Shown: positions 51,731 through 60,983 of the stretch, in pieces
Position numbering within the stretch: position 1 is the first letter of the stretch
Layout: every line of letters begins with the position of its first letter
Assembly (NCBI RefSeq): GCF_007993865.1
Contig: NZ_VIUH01000001.1
Location: 424,398 to 488,397 of the forward strand
Direction: 5' to 3'
Source: Pseudomonas sp. SJZ079
GTDB taxonomy: Bacteria; Pseudomonadota; Gammaproteobacteria; Pseudomonadales; Pseudomonadaceae
DNA: 64,000 nucleotides
Position numbers and translations under genes: made by a program
The notes under the pieces: model-generated
Told to the model about the DNA's origin: nothing
The model's input: only the letters and a program-made list of their open reading frames with translations
The model's database searches: none

Positions 51731-53112
51731 AGGGCAACCTCCTTGAGCTGGGTTGAACCAGGCAGCGCCTGGTGGGATTCGGTGTGGAACAGCAGCTTGA
51801 ATAGAGCTGAGCAGTCGGCGCTGGCGGGCAGCTCGGCGACGGCCTGCTCGATGGCCTGGCGTCGCTCGGCATCGAGGCTGACGCCGGCCAGCAGGTGAAA
51901 CTTGGCGCTGAACTCCGCCGGACTCATGGCCGTGGCCGGGTCGCCCTTGGCTGCGGTGATCGGGCTGACGAAGCGCTGACCGTCCTTGAGCAGCAGCGAA
52001 ACCCGCGAGAGGATTTCCTGCGGGAAGCGCGCCGACAGGTCGTCGGCCTCGACGATCTCGATGCGCCGGCTGACCGCAAGAATGTCGGGCGCATGCACCG
52101 AGTCTCCAGTCACTTCCAGCGGGCCGACCTGGCCGCGCACCACCAGCGCCGCCAGCGGGAAGGCCAGGGCGTACTGCGCCTCGTCGGCGTTGGCCGGAGT
52201 GTGGCCCTGCAGACGCATGGACTCGTGAAAGGTCTCGACGCTGATCTGCTCGATGGCCTCGCCGCAAATCTGCGGGTGTTCGGCCAGCAGCGCGGTCATC
52301 GCGGTCAGCGCTGGCTGCGCCCAGCGGCACACCGGCCAGGGCTTGAAGTACTGCGCGTCGATTTCCCAGCGCTGCCCGAGGTCATGCCACTGGGCGGCTA
52401 CTGCCGTGGTTTCCACCGTCTCGGCCGGCGCGCCGGTGACCCCGGCCTGGGCCAGCAACAAGGCATTCAACCCGGCATAGGCGCCGGCGCCGTGGGCGTC
52501 GCGGAGCATCGAGGGATGATCGACCAGGCGCATCATCGGGCAGCGCGGGCCAAAGTACTCGGCGATGCCCAGGGCATGGCGAAAGGTCTGCTCGTCCAGG
52601 CCGAGCAGGCGGGTGCCAGCGCAGACCACGCCCAACCCGGAGAAGGAACCGGAAGCGTGGTATTCGGGCGCGGTGGCCATCAATGCGACGCCCGCGCGCA
52701 GCGCCGTTTCATAGCCGATACACAGCGCGCTGAGCAGCTCTTCGCCGCTGATGCTGCGGCCCTGCTCGCGGCAGGCATCGACCAGGGCCAGCACGGCCGG
52801 CACCACGGTGGCGCCGGCATGGCCCTTGGAGGTGAAGTGGCCTTCGTGGGCATCCAGGCTATCGACGCTGAAACCACCGGCCCAGCCGGCGCCCAGCGGG
52901 TGCACCGCACGACCGTCGAACAACAGGCGGCTACTCAGAACACCAGCCGGGTAATGACTGACCGCATAGCGTTTAAGCGCCTGGCTGGTTTGATTGTCGC
53001 GGGCGCCGGCGGCGACCCCGAGAATATCCAGCAAACAGGTCTGCAGCAGATCACGGGTGTGCTGCGGCGCCTGGCTGAACCTGAAATCACGGACGAACGA
53101 ATAGAGCGACAT
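51727..53112 (-). CDS. MmgE/PrpD family protein
   Basis: A 461-residue protein of the 2-methylcitrate dehydratase (PrpD)/MmgE superfamily, cytoplasmic dehydratases and isomerases of small carboxylic acids. Markers: DILGVAAGA near the N-terminus, GAGWAGGFSVDSLDAHEGHFTSKGHAGATVVPAVLA, and the PWPVCRWAQPAL block. It precedes two SDR genes with overlapping coupling and follows the proX gene by 86 bp on the same strand, so it is likely part of the betaine catabolic operon. The exact reaction is not predictable. Confidence 0.9.
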   Translation of the reverse strand: MSLYSFVRDFRFSQAPQHTRDLLQTCLLDILGVAAGARDNQTSQALKRYAVSHYPAGVLSSRLLFDGRAVHPLGAGWAGGFSVDSLDAHEGHFTSKGHAGATVVPAVLALVDACREQGRSISGEELLSALCIGYETALRAGVALMATAPEYHASGSFSGLGVVCAGTRLLGLDEQTFRHALGIAEYFGPRCPMMRLVDHPSMLRDAHGAGAYAGLNALLLAQAGVTGAPAETVETTAVAAQWHDLGQRWEIDAQYFKPWPVCRWAQPALTAMTALLAEHPQICGEAIEQISVETFHESMRLQGHTPANADEAQYALAFPLAALVVRGQVGPLEVTGDSVHAPDILAVSRRIEIVEADDLSARFPQEILSRVSLLLKDGQRFVSPITAAKGDPATAMSPAEFSAKFHLLAGVSLDAERRQAIEQAVAELPASADCSALFKLLFHTESHQALPGSTQLKEVAL

Positions 53113-53198
53113 GCGCTTACTCCACAGACGAGACGCGGATCGACAGAAAAAAGGCGCCCATGGGGCGCCGAAAAGGTTTGTCGCGTGAGCCGCCGGAC

Positions 53199-54230
53199 TC
53201 AGTTAGCCGCGGCGCGGGAAGCGGCCAGCCAGCTATCGAACTGCTCGCGGTGCGCTGCGACCCACTCGGCGGCATGCCGACCGATGTCCTTGGCACTGTT
53301 CTCGCCTTGCTGCATCTTCAGGTTCTGCGCGCTCTCGTCATCAGCGGTGATCTGCACCTGGGAGAGGAACTTCAAGGCCGCCGGATTCTTCTCGGCAAAG
53401 TCCTTGTTCAGCACGGACTCGACCTTATCCACGGCGAAGCCGAGGTTCTTGCCGTTGAAGCTGGTGTTGACGTCGTTCTTGCCATCGGGCAGATCGGTGT
53501 AGGGCACCTCCAGCCAGACCACGTCCTTGCCCTCGACCAGCACACCGGCGATCCACTGCGGCACCCAGGTGTAGTAGAGGATCGGCTTGCCCTCCTTGTA
53601 GCGGGCGATGGTGTCGGCCATCAGGGCGAAGTAGGAGCCGCGATTGTGACTGACGGTCTTCTCCAGGTCATAGGCCTTGAGGTGGTGGTCGATGATCAGC
53701 TCGCAGCCCCAGCCCGGGTTGCAGCCGGTGAGATCGGCCTTGCCGTCGCCATCGCTGTCGAACAGCTTGGCGATCTCCGGCTTCTTCAGGTCAGTCAGGT
53801 ACTTGATGTGGTACGCGTCGGCGGTCTTCTTGTCGATCAGGTAGCCCTGCAGCACGCCCGGGATCACGTCACCGGCCTTGACCAGGGTGTCGTCGCCGCC
53901 GGCCTTCTGGTAGAAGGTGTCGTGCAGCTTGTCCCACAGGTGCACGCTGAAATCCGCATCGCCGTAGGACAGTGCAAGCATCATGGTGGCGTATTCGGTT
54001 TCCTTGGGCTCCTGCACGTCGTAGCCCAGCTCGCGCAGACCGGCGACGGCAACCTCGCCGCGGAAACGCTCCTCGGCAATGCTCGGGAAGATCGGCGTCA
54101 CCTTCACCCCCTCGCCAGGTTTCTCGGCCGAAGCGGCCTGGCCGCAGAGCGGCAACAGGCTCAGGGATGCAACTGCCGCGCAATGCAGCAGCTTCTGGGT
54201 GAATCCACGCTTGTGCAAAGTCATCGTCAT
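53199..54230 (-). CDS. proX: Glycine betaine/proline ABC transporter substrate-binding protein (ProX-like)
   Basis: A 343-residue periplasmic binding protein with a signal peptide ending near CGQAASA. It belongs to the OpuAC/ProX family (type II fold): LRELGYDVQEPKETEYATMMLALSYGDADFSVHLWDKLHD and ILYYTWVPQWIAGVLVEG, containing the aromatic residues (Trp and Tyr) that form the cage around quaternary ammonium groups in this family. It ends the transport part of the operon, 44 bp after the permease. It should bind glycine betaine, choline or another betaine. Confidence 0.93.
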   Translation of the reverse strand: MTMTLHKRGFTQKLLHCAAVASLSLLPLCGQAASAEKPGEGVKVTPIFPSIAEERFRGEVAVAGLRELGYDVQEPKETEYATMMLALSYGDADFSVHLWDKLHDTFYQKAGGDDTLVKAGDVIPGVLQGYLIDKKTADAYHIKYLTDLKKPEIAKLFDSDGDGKADLTGCNPGWGCELIIDHHLKAYDLEKTVSHNRGSYFALMADTIARYKEGKPILYYTWVPQWIAGVLVEGKDVVWLEVPYTDLPDGKNDVNTSFNGKNLGFAVDKVESVLNKDFAEKNPAALKFLSQVQITADDESAQNLKMQQGENSAKDIGRHAAEWVAAHREQFDSWLAASRAAAN

Positions 54231-54274
54231 CTACCTCTTGTGATTTTCTTCTCGGGTTAACGTACGGGCAGGTT

Positions 54275-55225
54275 TCAGGAACTGGCTTTGGCCGTTTGCG
54301 GGCGGCTGCCGAACAGGCGCAGCACCAGGCCGACGGGGCCACTGTGGTACCAGCGCCGGCTCGGGTCGGCATTGCTGCGCTCACCCATGGCCTGGGTCAG
54401 GCGGTCGAGGAAGATCGCCAGCAGCACCAGACCGACGCCGCCGACCGTGGCCAGGCCCATGTCCAGGCGGCCGATGCCGCGCAGGACCATCTGCCCGAGG
54501 CCACCGACCGAGATCATCGAGGCGATCACCACCATCGATAGCGACAGCATCAGGGTCTGGTTGATACCGGCCATGATGGTCGGCGCGGCCAGCGGCAACT
54601 GTACGCGCATCAGCATCTGCCGCGCGGTGCAGCCGAACGCCCGGGCTGCCTCGATTTTGTCTTCCGGTACCTGGCGGATACCAAGGTTGGTCAGGCGCAC
54701 CAGCGGCGGTACGGCGAAGACGATGGTCACCAGCACGCCGGGGACGTTGCCGATGCCGAACAGCATCACCACCGGCACCAGGTAGACGAACGCCGGCAGG
54801 GTCTGCATGGCATCCAGGATCGGCCGCACGACTCTTTCCACATGATCGCTACGGGACGAGAGAATGCCCAGCGGCACGCCGATCACCGTGCAGAAGAACA
54901 CCGAGGTCAGCACCAGCGCCAGGGTGGTCATGGCCTCCGACCAGACGCCGACCAGGCCCAACAGGGTCAGGGTCACGGCACAGAACCAGCCCAGGCGCGC
55001 GCCGGCCACCTGCCAGCCGAGCAACGAGGACAGGAGAATGCCGATCGATGGCGGGATGCTCTGCAGGATGTATTCGAAGCTGTTGAGCACCTGGTCGATC
55101 GGCCAGCGGATGGCGCGGAAGAAATCACGGAAATTGTGCACCAGGAAATTCAAGGCACCTTCCACCCAGTCGCCCAGGGGAATGGTCAAAGTCTGGAAGG
55201 GGTCGAGGAAACTGAACTCTGTCAT
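54275..55225 (-). CDS. proW: Glycine betaine/proline ABC transporter permease (ProW-like)
   Basis: A 316-residue inner-membrane permease with five to seven predicted segments. EAA-loop signature: [39 protein letters not shown] (about 188-226). The N-terminal [39 protein letters not shown] is typical of ProW. It follows proV by 57 bp and precedes proX. Confidence 0.94.
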   Translation of the reverse strand: MTEFSFLDPFQTLTIPLGDWVEGALNFLVHNFRDFFRAIRWPIDQVLNSFEYILQSIPPSIGILLSSLLGWQVAGARLGWFCAVTLTLLGLVGVWSEAMTTLALVLTSVFFCTVIGVPLGILSSRSDHVERVVRPILDAMQTLPAFVYLVPVVMLFGIGNVPGVLVTIVFAVPPLVRLTNLGIRQVPEDKIEAARAFGCTARQMLMRVQLPLAAPTIMAGINQTLMLSLSMVVIASMISVGGLGQMVLRGIGRLDMGLATVGGVGLVLLAIFLDRLTQAMGERSNADPSRRWYHSGPVGLVLRLFGSRPQTAKASS

Positions 55226-55282
55226 GGGAATACCTGCTCTTCGATTCTGCTGGAGGAAATGCTGTCAGGAGTGGTCAGTCGC

Positions 55283-56458
55283 TCAATGGCGGCTCAGCGT
55301 CTGCAGCAGCAGATTCTTGGAAATGGTGCCTTTGAAGGCACCGCCGTGGTCCAGCACCGGCACCGGGTAAGGCACCGAGGCCACCAGGTCGAGCACGTCA
55401 TGCAGCGGTGTATCGACGTAGATCGGTTGATGGTGATCCAGACGCAGCTGCTCGAGGCGCTGCAAACCGGCGGCGCTGTCGTCGAACGCGTCGGGCTCGA
55501 CCACGCCGAGCAGGCGATTGCCCTCGTCGACCAGGTAGCCGAACGGCACGCCGGCCTGGAAGCCCGGCACACTGCCGTTGACCCGGCACACGGCGGCAGG
55601 ATCGACCTGAGCTACATCACCGGCGTTGAGCACCCGCGAGCTGTCGAAGCCGTGGAAGAAGTTCTCCACGTACTCGTTGGCCGGATTGCACAGCAGTTCC
55701 TGCGGGGTGCCGATCTGCACCACCCGCCCGCCTTCCATGATCGCGATGCGGTGACCGATGCGGACCGCCTCTTCGATGTCGTGGGAGATGAAGATGATGG
55801 TGCGCTGCTGCTCCGCCTGCAGGCGGATCAGCTCGCCCTGCATCTCGCTGCGGATCAGCGGATCCAGCGCGGAGAAGGCCTCGTCCATCAGCAGGATGGT
55901 CGGGTCGTTGGTCAGCGCCCGGGCCAGGCCGACGCGCTGCTGCATGCCGCCGGACAGCTGATGCGGATAACTGTTTTCGTGGCCAGCCAGACCGACCTGG
56001 CTCAAGGCCTCCAGCGCCCGGGTGCGGCGCTCCTGCTCGCTGACCCCGGAAATCTCCAGGCCGAAGGCGGCGTTGCCCAGCACACTCATGTGCGGCATCA
56101 GGGCGAAGGACTGGAACACCATGCCCATTTCCTTGCGCCGTACCTGGAGCAGTTCCTTGTCGGACAGCCCGGTGATTTCCCGGCCATTGAGGTGGATGCT
56201 GCCGGAGGTGGGTTCGATCAGCCGGTTGAACAGGCGCACCATGGTCGACTTGCCTGAACCGGACAGGCCCATGATGACGAAGATTTCGCCACGCTTGACC
56301 GAGAAGCTGGCGTCGAACACGCCAACCACCTGACCGGTTTTCTGGAATATCTCGTTCTTGTCGGCGCCGTTGCGCAACATATCCATGGCAACTTCCGGCT
56401 GCGGCCCGAAGACTTTGAATATGTTCTTGACCGAAAGTATCTCGTCAACTTGGGTCAT
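55283..56458 (-). CDS. proV: Glycine betaine/proline ABC transporter ATPase (ProV-like)
   Basis: A 391-residue ATPase: Walker A GLSGSGKST (about 64-72), signature LSGGMQQRVGLARAL (about 175-189), Walker B ILLMDEAFSALDP (about 196-208). It has a C-terminal regulatory extension resembling a CBS pair (about 285-390), the osmo- or ligand-sensing part of ProV-type subunits. First gene of the leftward operon proV-proW-proX, then MmgE/PrpD, SDRs and AraC regulator. A 384-bp gap upstream should contain the promoter. Confidence 0.94.
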   Translation of the reverse strand: MTQVDEILSVKNIFKVFGPQPEVAMDMLRNGADKNEIFQKTGQVVGVFDASFSVKRGEIFVIMGLSGSGKSTMVRLFNRLIEPTSGSIHLNGREITGLSDKELLQVRRKEMGMVFQSFALMPHMSVLGNAAFGLEISGVSEQERRTRALEALSQVGLAGHENSYPHQLSGGMQQRVGLARALTNDPTILLMDEAFSALDPLIRSEMQGELIRLQAEQQRTIIFISHDIEEAVRIGHRIAIMEGGRVVQIGTPQELLCNPANEYVENFFHGFDSSRVLNAGDVAQVDPAAVCRVNGSVPGFQAGVPFGYLVDEGNRLLGVVEPDAFDDSAAGLQRLEQLRLDHHQPIYVDTPLHDVLDLVASVPYPVPVLDHGGAFKGTISKNLLLQTLSRH

Positions 56459-56546
56459 TGCGCCCTCTTCTTGTAGGTATATGAGCCGTCATCTTGGCGA
56501 CGCCGCGAGGCGCTTTATCCGGGCCGAGCAAATCCCGCCAGCGCTT

Positions 56547-56561
56547 AACTTGCAACAAGTT
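56547..56561. promoter_or_regulatory. Palindrome upstream of proV
   Basis: AACTTGCAACAAGTT, 6-bp arms around CAA, about 90 bp before the proV start. It is a possible operator for the operon. The rest of the 56459-56842 gap shows no gene. Confidence 0.35.
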
Positions 56562-56842
56562 GCCGCCGGCCATTAATTGCCTGGATCACCGCGAATATGC
56601 CCGTTGGCGACTGCCTGCACAGCGTTCGCCGGGTGGGTTCAAGTTAGAGTTTGGGGGGCTGAGCGTCCAACTACATTTGTTCGGCCAAAACAATAACCTG
56701 ATGTTATTGATTGAGCGCAGGGGCACTGGCGATATGGAGGACTAGCCGTGGCGAGCAAGGCTTATCGTGGGGCACGGCAGGCGCTAAGGAGTTGGCTAGC
56801 AAACGCCCTGCTCAGCGCTCAGCCGACAGGTTGAGCAAGCGG

Positions 56843-57673
56843 CTAGCCGACGAAATTAACCCTGGGCTGCGGATAACTGGCCTTCATACGCTGCGCAGCG
56901 GCCTCTGCCGCATCCAAACCGGCATTCACAGCGTCCTTGAATCCCGCATCGATCATTGCCTGCAAACCGGCCGCCGTGGTGCCTCGATAGTCGAGCATGG
57001 CCTGCACCATCTCGGCCGGCGGCATGCCATCGTGACCGAGCAACTGGCTCGCCCCCACCACCACGCCACGCACCGCGCGCTCGGCGACCTGGCGCGGCAG
57101 CCCCTTGGCCAGGGCATGAGCGAGCAGCGCCTCGGCTAGCAGCGCCGGATAGGCCGCTCCGGAGCCGACCAGCCCGGTCAGGTAGTCGAGATCCGCTTCG
57201 CTCGTCACCTCATCGGTGCTGCCGCAGGCCTCGAACATGGCTCGGGTGAAGGCCTTGTCGGCGGCCGTCACCTGCTCCGTGGCAAACCAGGGCGTATAGC
57301 ACTGGCCGATCTGCGCCGCCGCATTGGGCATGGCGCGAATGATCCGCCGACTGCCGGTACGGGCGACCAGGGTCTCGAGCGACACGCCGGCCATAAAGGA
57401 GATCACCAGCTTGCCGGCGGCCTCGATGGCGACATCGACGAACTGCTCGGGGCGCACCGACAGCACTATGACCTCGGCTCGTTGCGCCAGCTGGCGATTG
57501 TCCTGAGTCAGCTGCACGGCGGGCCAGGCGTCGAACCCCTCCACGCGCCCGGAGCGACTGGAGAGGATCAAGGAGGCCGGCTGCAGCACGCCGCGCTCCA
57601 GCATGGCGGCGCCGATGGCACGGCCCAGCCAGCCACCACCGCCGATGATGCCGACCGTCAGTTCACTTGGCAT
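56843..57673 (-). CDS. ProC-like pyrroline-5-carboxylate reductase family protein
   Basis: A 276-residue NAD(P)H-binding protein of the pyrroline-5-carboxylate reductase family: GIIGGGGWLGRAIGAAML Rossmann start, VLSVRPEQF, RAMPNAAAQIGQ and the C-terminal GLVGSGAAYPALLAEALLAHALAKGLPRQVAE. Housekeeping ProC usually has the motif DxxTAlSGSGPAY; here DYLTGLVGSGAAYPALL is shifted, so this is probably a specialised paralogue. It lies between the proVWX operon and the TetR/StcD-like pair, fitting a role in betaine or proline metabolism. The reaction is inferred only. Confidence 0.85.
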   Translation of the reverse strand: MPSELTVGIIGGGGWLGRAIGAAMLERGVLQPASLILSSRSGRVEGFDAWPAVQLTQDNRQLAQRAEVIVLSVRPEQFVDVAIEAAGKLVISFMAGVSLETLVARTGSRRIIRAMPNAAAQIGQCYTPWFATEQVTAADKAFTRAMFEACGSTDEVTSEADLDYLTGLVGSGAAYPALLAEALLAHALAKGLPRQVAERAVRGVVVGASQLLGHDGMPPAEMVQAMLDYRGTTAAGLQAMIDAGFKDAVNAGLDAAEAAAQRMKASYPQPRVNFVG

Positions 57674-57746
57674 ACAAGTACCCTCCCAGGGTCACGACAA
57701 CGTTTAAATGCCTGTTAATCGCGGTCGTACCCCTGTATCGCGATCC

Positions 57747-57909
57747 CTGGGTGGGTTAGGCGCACGCTAGCGATAGCAATAAGCCTGCAAGATCCGTTGC
57801 GCCGTAACCCACCATCGGCGCGACGCAGGCCTATCGCCTGGTGGGTTACCCGGCGCGCCGATGCCGCAGTTGATTTCAACTACCCGGCCTGCACCGCTAA
57901 CCCACCCAG
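57747..57909. repeat. Nested double inverted repeat
   Basis: Outer arms CTGGGTGGGTTAG (57747-57759) and CTAACCCACCCAG (57897-57909) are a perfect 13-bp inverted pair; inside are TAACCCACC (57805) and GGTGGGTTA (57840). It resembles a third class of interspersed REP-type repeat. Located between the ProC-like gene and the TetR gene, both on the minus strand. Confidence 0.7.
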
Positions 57910-57938
57910 TGATCTGACCTTGCATGATTGACACGACA

Positions 57939-58613
57939 CTAGACTGAATGATTCGCCGCCTGCGCAACCAGCGTCGGCTCTGGCACCGCGTAGCCGTGGC
58001 GGGCATAGAAACGCTGGAGTTCACGGGGCTCCGGCGCCTGCCCGGTAAAGATGGTCACGTACTCGGGGATGCGCTGCATACGCGTCGGCAGATCCTCGCG
58101 GGTGTTCATGCTGATATAGCCGATCTGGGTCAGGTACATCGATCTGGCCCGCACATCGGCCGCCATGCCCGCGTAGCCGAAGCGGCTGAACATAGCCGCC
58201 AGTGCCGCCAACCGCGCCGTGTCGGCGCGCTCGATTTGCGCCGCCACTCGGGGCTCCTGCAGCGCCCAACTGCGCAAGGCGAACTCGAACTGCGAGTCGA
58301 ACAGCGCGGGGTTCAGCCAGCAGTCGAACACGTTGAGAATGGCCTCGGCGATGCCTTCCGCGTAGGCCTCGCTCTGGCGGATCAGATTGCCGCTGTTCTT
58401 GTCGCGCCAGCGCTCGATCAGCGCTGCCAGCAGCTCTTCGCGATCGGTGAAGAACCAGTAGAAGCTGGTTCTCGACAGGTTCAGCTTCTTCGCCAGCGGC
58501 AGGATCCGTACGGACTCGACGCCCGACTCGATCAGGCTGTCGTACGCCGCCTGCAGCCAGACCTCGGCCGATCCACGCCAGCCGCTATCACTCGATTTCT
58601 TGGACTCGTTCAT
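57939..58613 (-). CDS. TetR family regulator, divergent from the demethylase gene
   Basis: A 224-residue TetR protein. HTH about 18-65 (VWLQAAYDSLIESGVESVRILPLAKKLNLSRTSFYWFFTDREELL). The frame runs to 58841, but Met 58613 (MNESKKSSD) gives normal length. Divergent from the StcD-like gene, with paired GTACA-containing inverted repeats between, so it likely controls that gene and itself. Confidence 0.9.
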   Translation of the reverse strand: MNESKKSSDSGWRGSAEVWLQAAYDSLIESGVESVRILPLAKKLNLSRTSFYWFFTDREELLAALIERWRDKNSGNLIRQSEAYAEGIAEAILNVFDCWLNPALFDSQFEFALRSWALQEPRVAAQIERADTARLAALAAMFSRFGYAGMAADVRARSMYLTQIGYISMNTREDLPTRMQRIPEYVTIFTGQAPEPRELQRFYARHGYAVPEPTLVAQAANHSV

Positions 58614-58682
58614 GGGTCGATGGTAGCCAGCGAGCTGGCCTCGCACAATCCGAATGTCCGCAAGCGTCGATAAAAATGACAG

Positions 58683-58854
58683 GGCTGTACATTTCCTCAA
58701 GTTCACGCTCGTCCCGGGCAACCTGGCAGCGCCTGGCAAGGCCCAGTGCGCGTGAGGGGGTACCTGCTTGCGACAGAAACCCAGCAATAGCGACAGGCGC
58801 AGCGGAGGATCAATGTACAGCCAGGTATATCCACTAGACACAAGTGTACATTTT
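58683..58854. promoter_or_regulatory. Operator-like GTACA repeats in the tetR / demethylase intergenic region
   Basis: GGCTGTACATT (58683-58693) and its exact inverse AATGTACAGCC (58812-58822) lie 118 bp apart, and a further GTGTACATTTT is at 58845-58854, 45 bp before the demethylase start. Probable sites of the divergent TetR regulator. Confidence 0.6.
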
Positions 58855-58898
58855 AGGTAAATACAGACTCACGTCCCCGTCCACGTGGAGCCCTGACC

Positions 58899-60935
58899 AT
58901 GTCGAATGACCCGTTGCTGCAGCCCTACCAGCTCAAGCACCTGCGCCTGCGCAACCGCATCATCACCACCTCGCATGAGCCGGCCTATCCCGAGGACGGC
59001 ATGCCCAAGGCGCTGTATCGCGCCTACCACGTCGAGCGTGCCAAGGCCGGCGTGGCCCTGACCATGACCGCCGGCTCGGCCGCGGTGTCGCGGGACAGCC
59101 CACCGGTGTTCAACAACATCCTCGCCTACAAGGATGAGGTGGTCGGCTGGATGAAGGACCTCACCGACGAGTGCCACGAGCACGGTGCGGCGGTGATGAT
59201 CCAGCTGACCCACCTGGGCCGGCGCACCCGTTGGGACAAGGGCGACTGGCTGCCGGTGGTGTCGCCTTCGCACAACCGCGAGGCGGCGCACCGCGCCTTC
59301 CCCAAGCAACTGGAAGACTGGGACATCGAGCGCATCATCAAGGACTACGCCGATGCAGCCGAGCGCATGCAGGCCGCCGGCCTGGACGGCATCGAGCTGC
59401 AGGCCTACGGCCACTTGATGGACCAGTTCTGGTCGCCGCTGACCAACGAACTGGATGCACCCTATGGTGGCTCGCTGGACAACCGCTTGCGCTTCACCTT
59501 CGAGGTGCTCAGCGCCATTCGCCAGCGCGTCGGCAACCAGTTCATCGTCGGCGTGCGCTACACCGCGGACGAAATGCTCAACGGTGGCCTGAACGCCGAT
59601 GAAGGTATGGACATCTCGCGCCGGCTCAAGGCCAGCGGCATGGTCGACTTCCTCAACGTGATTCGCGGCCACATCGACACCGACGCCGGCCTGACCGACG
59701 TGATTCCGATCCAGGGCATGGCCAGTTCGCCGCACCTCGACTTTGCCGGGCAGATCCGCGCCGCCACCGATTTCCCAACCTTCCACGCCGCGAAAATTTC
59801 CGATGTCGCCACCGCCCGCCACGCCATCGCCTCGGGCAAGGTCGACATGATCGGCATGACCCGCGCGCACATGACTGACCCGCACCTGGTGCGCAAACTG
59901 ATCGAAGGTCGCGAGCAGGACATCCGTCCCTGCGTCGGCGCCAACTACTGCCTCGACCGCATCTACCAGGGCGGCGCGGCCTACTGCATCCACAACGCCG
60001 CCACCGGCCGCGAAACGACCATGCCCCATGAAATCCCCAAGGCCGCCACGCGGCGCAAGGTGGTGATCATCGGCGCCGGCCCGGCGGGCCTGGAAGCGGC
60101 CCGGGTCGCCGGCGAACGCGGTCACCAGGTGCTGGTGTTCGAGGCGGCCAACCACGCCGGTGGTCAGGTGCGCCTGACCGCACGCAGCCCACGCCGGCGC
60201 GAGATGCTCGGCATCATCGACTGGCGCATGGAGCAATGCACGGCGCTGGGCGTCGAGTTCCGTTTCAACACCTGGGCCGACGCCGAGACCGTTCGCGCCG
60301 AGCTGGCGGACGTGGTCATAGTCGCCACCGGCGGCTTCCCCCACACCGAGATCCTCAGCGCCGGCAACGAGCTGGTGGTGTCGGCCTGGGACATCATCTC
60401 CGGCGACGTCAAACCCGGCACGAATGTGCTGCTGTTCGACGATGCCGGCGACCACACGGCGTTGCAGGCGGCCGAGTTCATCGCCCAGAGCGGCGCCAAG
60501 CTGGAAATCATGACCCCGGACCGCTCCTTTGCCCCGGAAGTCATGGCCATGAACCTGGTGCCCTACATGCGCTCGCTGCAGAAACTCGACACCACCTTCA
60601 CCGTCACCTACCGCCTGGATTCGGTGGCCCGCGAAGGCCAGACCCTGGTGGCCCAGATCGACAGCGATTATGGCGGAGTGCGCAAGCAGCGCCACATCGA
60701 TCAGGTGGTGGTCAACAACGGCACCCGGCCAATGGACGAGCTGTATCTGGAACTCAAACCCTTCTCGCGCAACCTCGGCGCGGTCGACCACGGCGAGCTG
60801 ATCATCGGCCAGCCGCAGACCCGCAACGATAACCCGGAGGGCGAGTTCCAGCTGTTCCGCATCGGCGATGCAGTGGCCGCGCGCAATACCCATGCGGCCG
60901 TCTACGACGCCTTGCGCCTGGTCAAGGACCTCTGA
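58899..60935 (+). CDS. DgcA/StcD-type flavin-dependent N-demethylase
   Basis: A 678-residue old-yellow-enzyme fusion: an N-terminal FMN TIM barrel (about 1-370; LLQPYQLKHLRLRNRIITTSHEP, then MIQLTHLGRRTRWDKGDW), an iron-sulfur-type Cys cluster (CVGANYC ... YCIHNA, about 345-363) and a C-terminal FAD/NAD module (IIGAGPAGLEAARVAGERGHQV, ending FRIGDAVAARNTHAAVYDALRLVKDL). The second Cys of the classical CxxCxxxC... motif is Ala, as in DgcA. It matches the length and N-terminal pattern of Sinorhizobium StcD (N-methylproline demethylase) as I recall, and DgcA (dimethylglycine demethylase). Role: removes an N-methyl group from a betaine breakdown product. Exact substrate unknown. Confidence 0.88.
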   Translation: MSNDPLLQPYQLKHLRLRNRIITTSHEPAYPEDGMPKALYRAYHVERAKAGVALTMTAGSAAVSRDSPPVFNNILAYKDEVVGWMKDLTDECHEHGAAVMIQLTHLGRRTRWDKGDWLPVVSPSHNREAAHRAFPKQLEDWDIERIIKDYADAAERMQAAGLDGIELQAYGHLMDQFWSPLTNELDAPYGGSLDNRLRFTFEVLSAIRQRVGNQFIVGVRYTADEMLNGGLNADEGMDISRRLKASGMVDFLNVIRGHIDTDAGLTDVIPIQGMASSPHLDFAGQIRAATDFPTFHAAKISDVATARHAIASGKVDMIGMTRAHMTDPHLVRKLIEGREQDIRPCVGANYCLDRIYQGGAAYCIHNAATGRETTMPHEIPKAATRRKVVIIGAGPAGLEAARVAGERGHQVLVFEAANHAGGQVRLTARSPRRREMLGIIDWRMEQCTALGVEFRFNTWADAETVRAELADVVIVATGGFPHTEILSAGNELVVSAWDIISGDVKPGTNVLLFDDAGDHTALQAAEFIAQSGAKLEIMTPDRSFAPEVMAMNLVPYMRSLQKLDTTFTVTYRLDSVAREGQTLVAQIDSDYGGVRKQRHIDQVVVNNGTRPMDELYLELKPFSRNLGAVDHGELIIGQPQTRNDNPEGEFQLFRIGDAVAARNTHAAVYDALRLVKDL

Positions 60936-60954
60936 GCACGTTGCTCAACTCACC

Positions 60955-60983
60955 AAGCCCCTGAAGCAGGTCGGGGGCTTCTT
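60955..60983 (+). terminator. Terminator-like hairpin after the demethylase gene
   Basis: AAGCCCC / GGGGCTT with a 12-nt loop, followed by CTTC, 20 bp after the stop. It could be a weak terminator. Confidence 0.6.

Noticed and set aside
50963..52330. Single 455-residue protein ending in an SDR domain
   Set aside because: The first 200 residues are a shadow of the MmgE/PrpD gene. The SDR start at 51730 has a strong ribosome site.
58869..60893. Long - strand open frame (674 codons)
   Set aside because: Antisense shadow of the DgcA/StcD-like gene, His/Gly/Val-rich with no family features.
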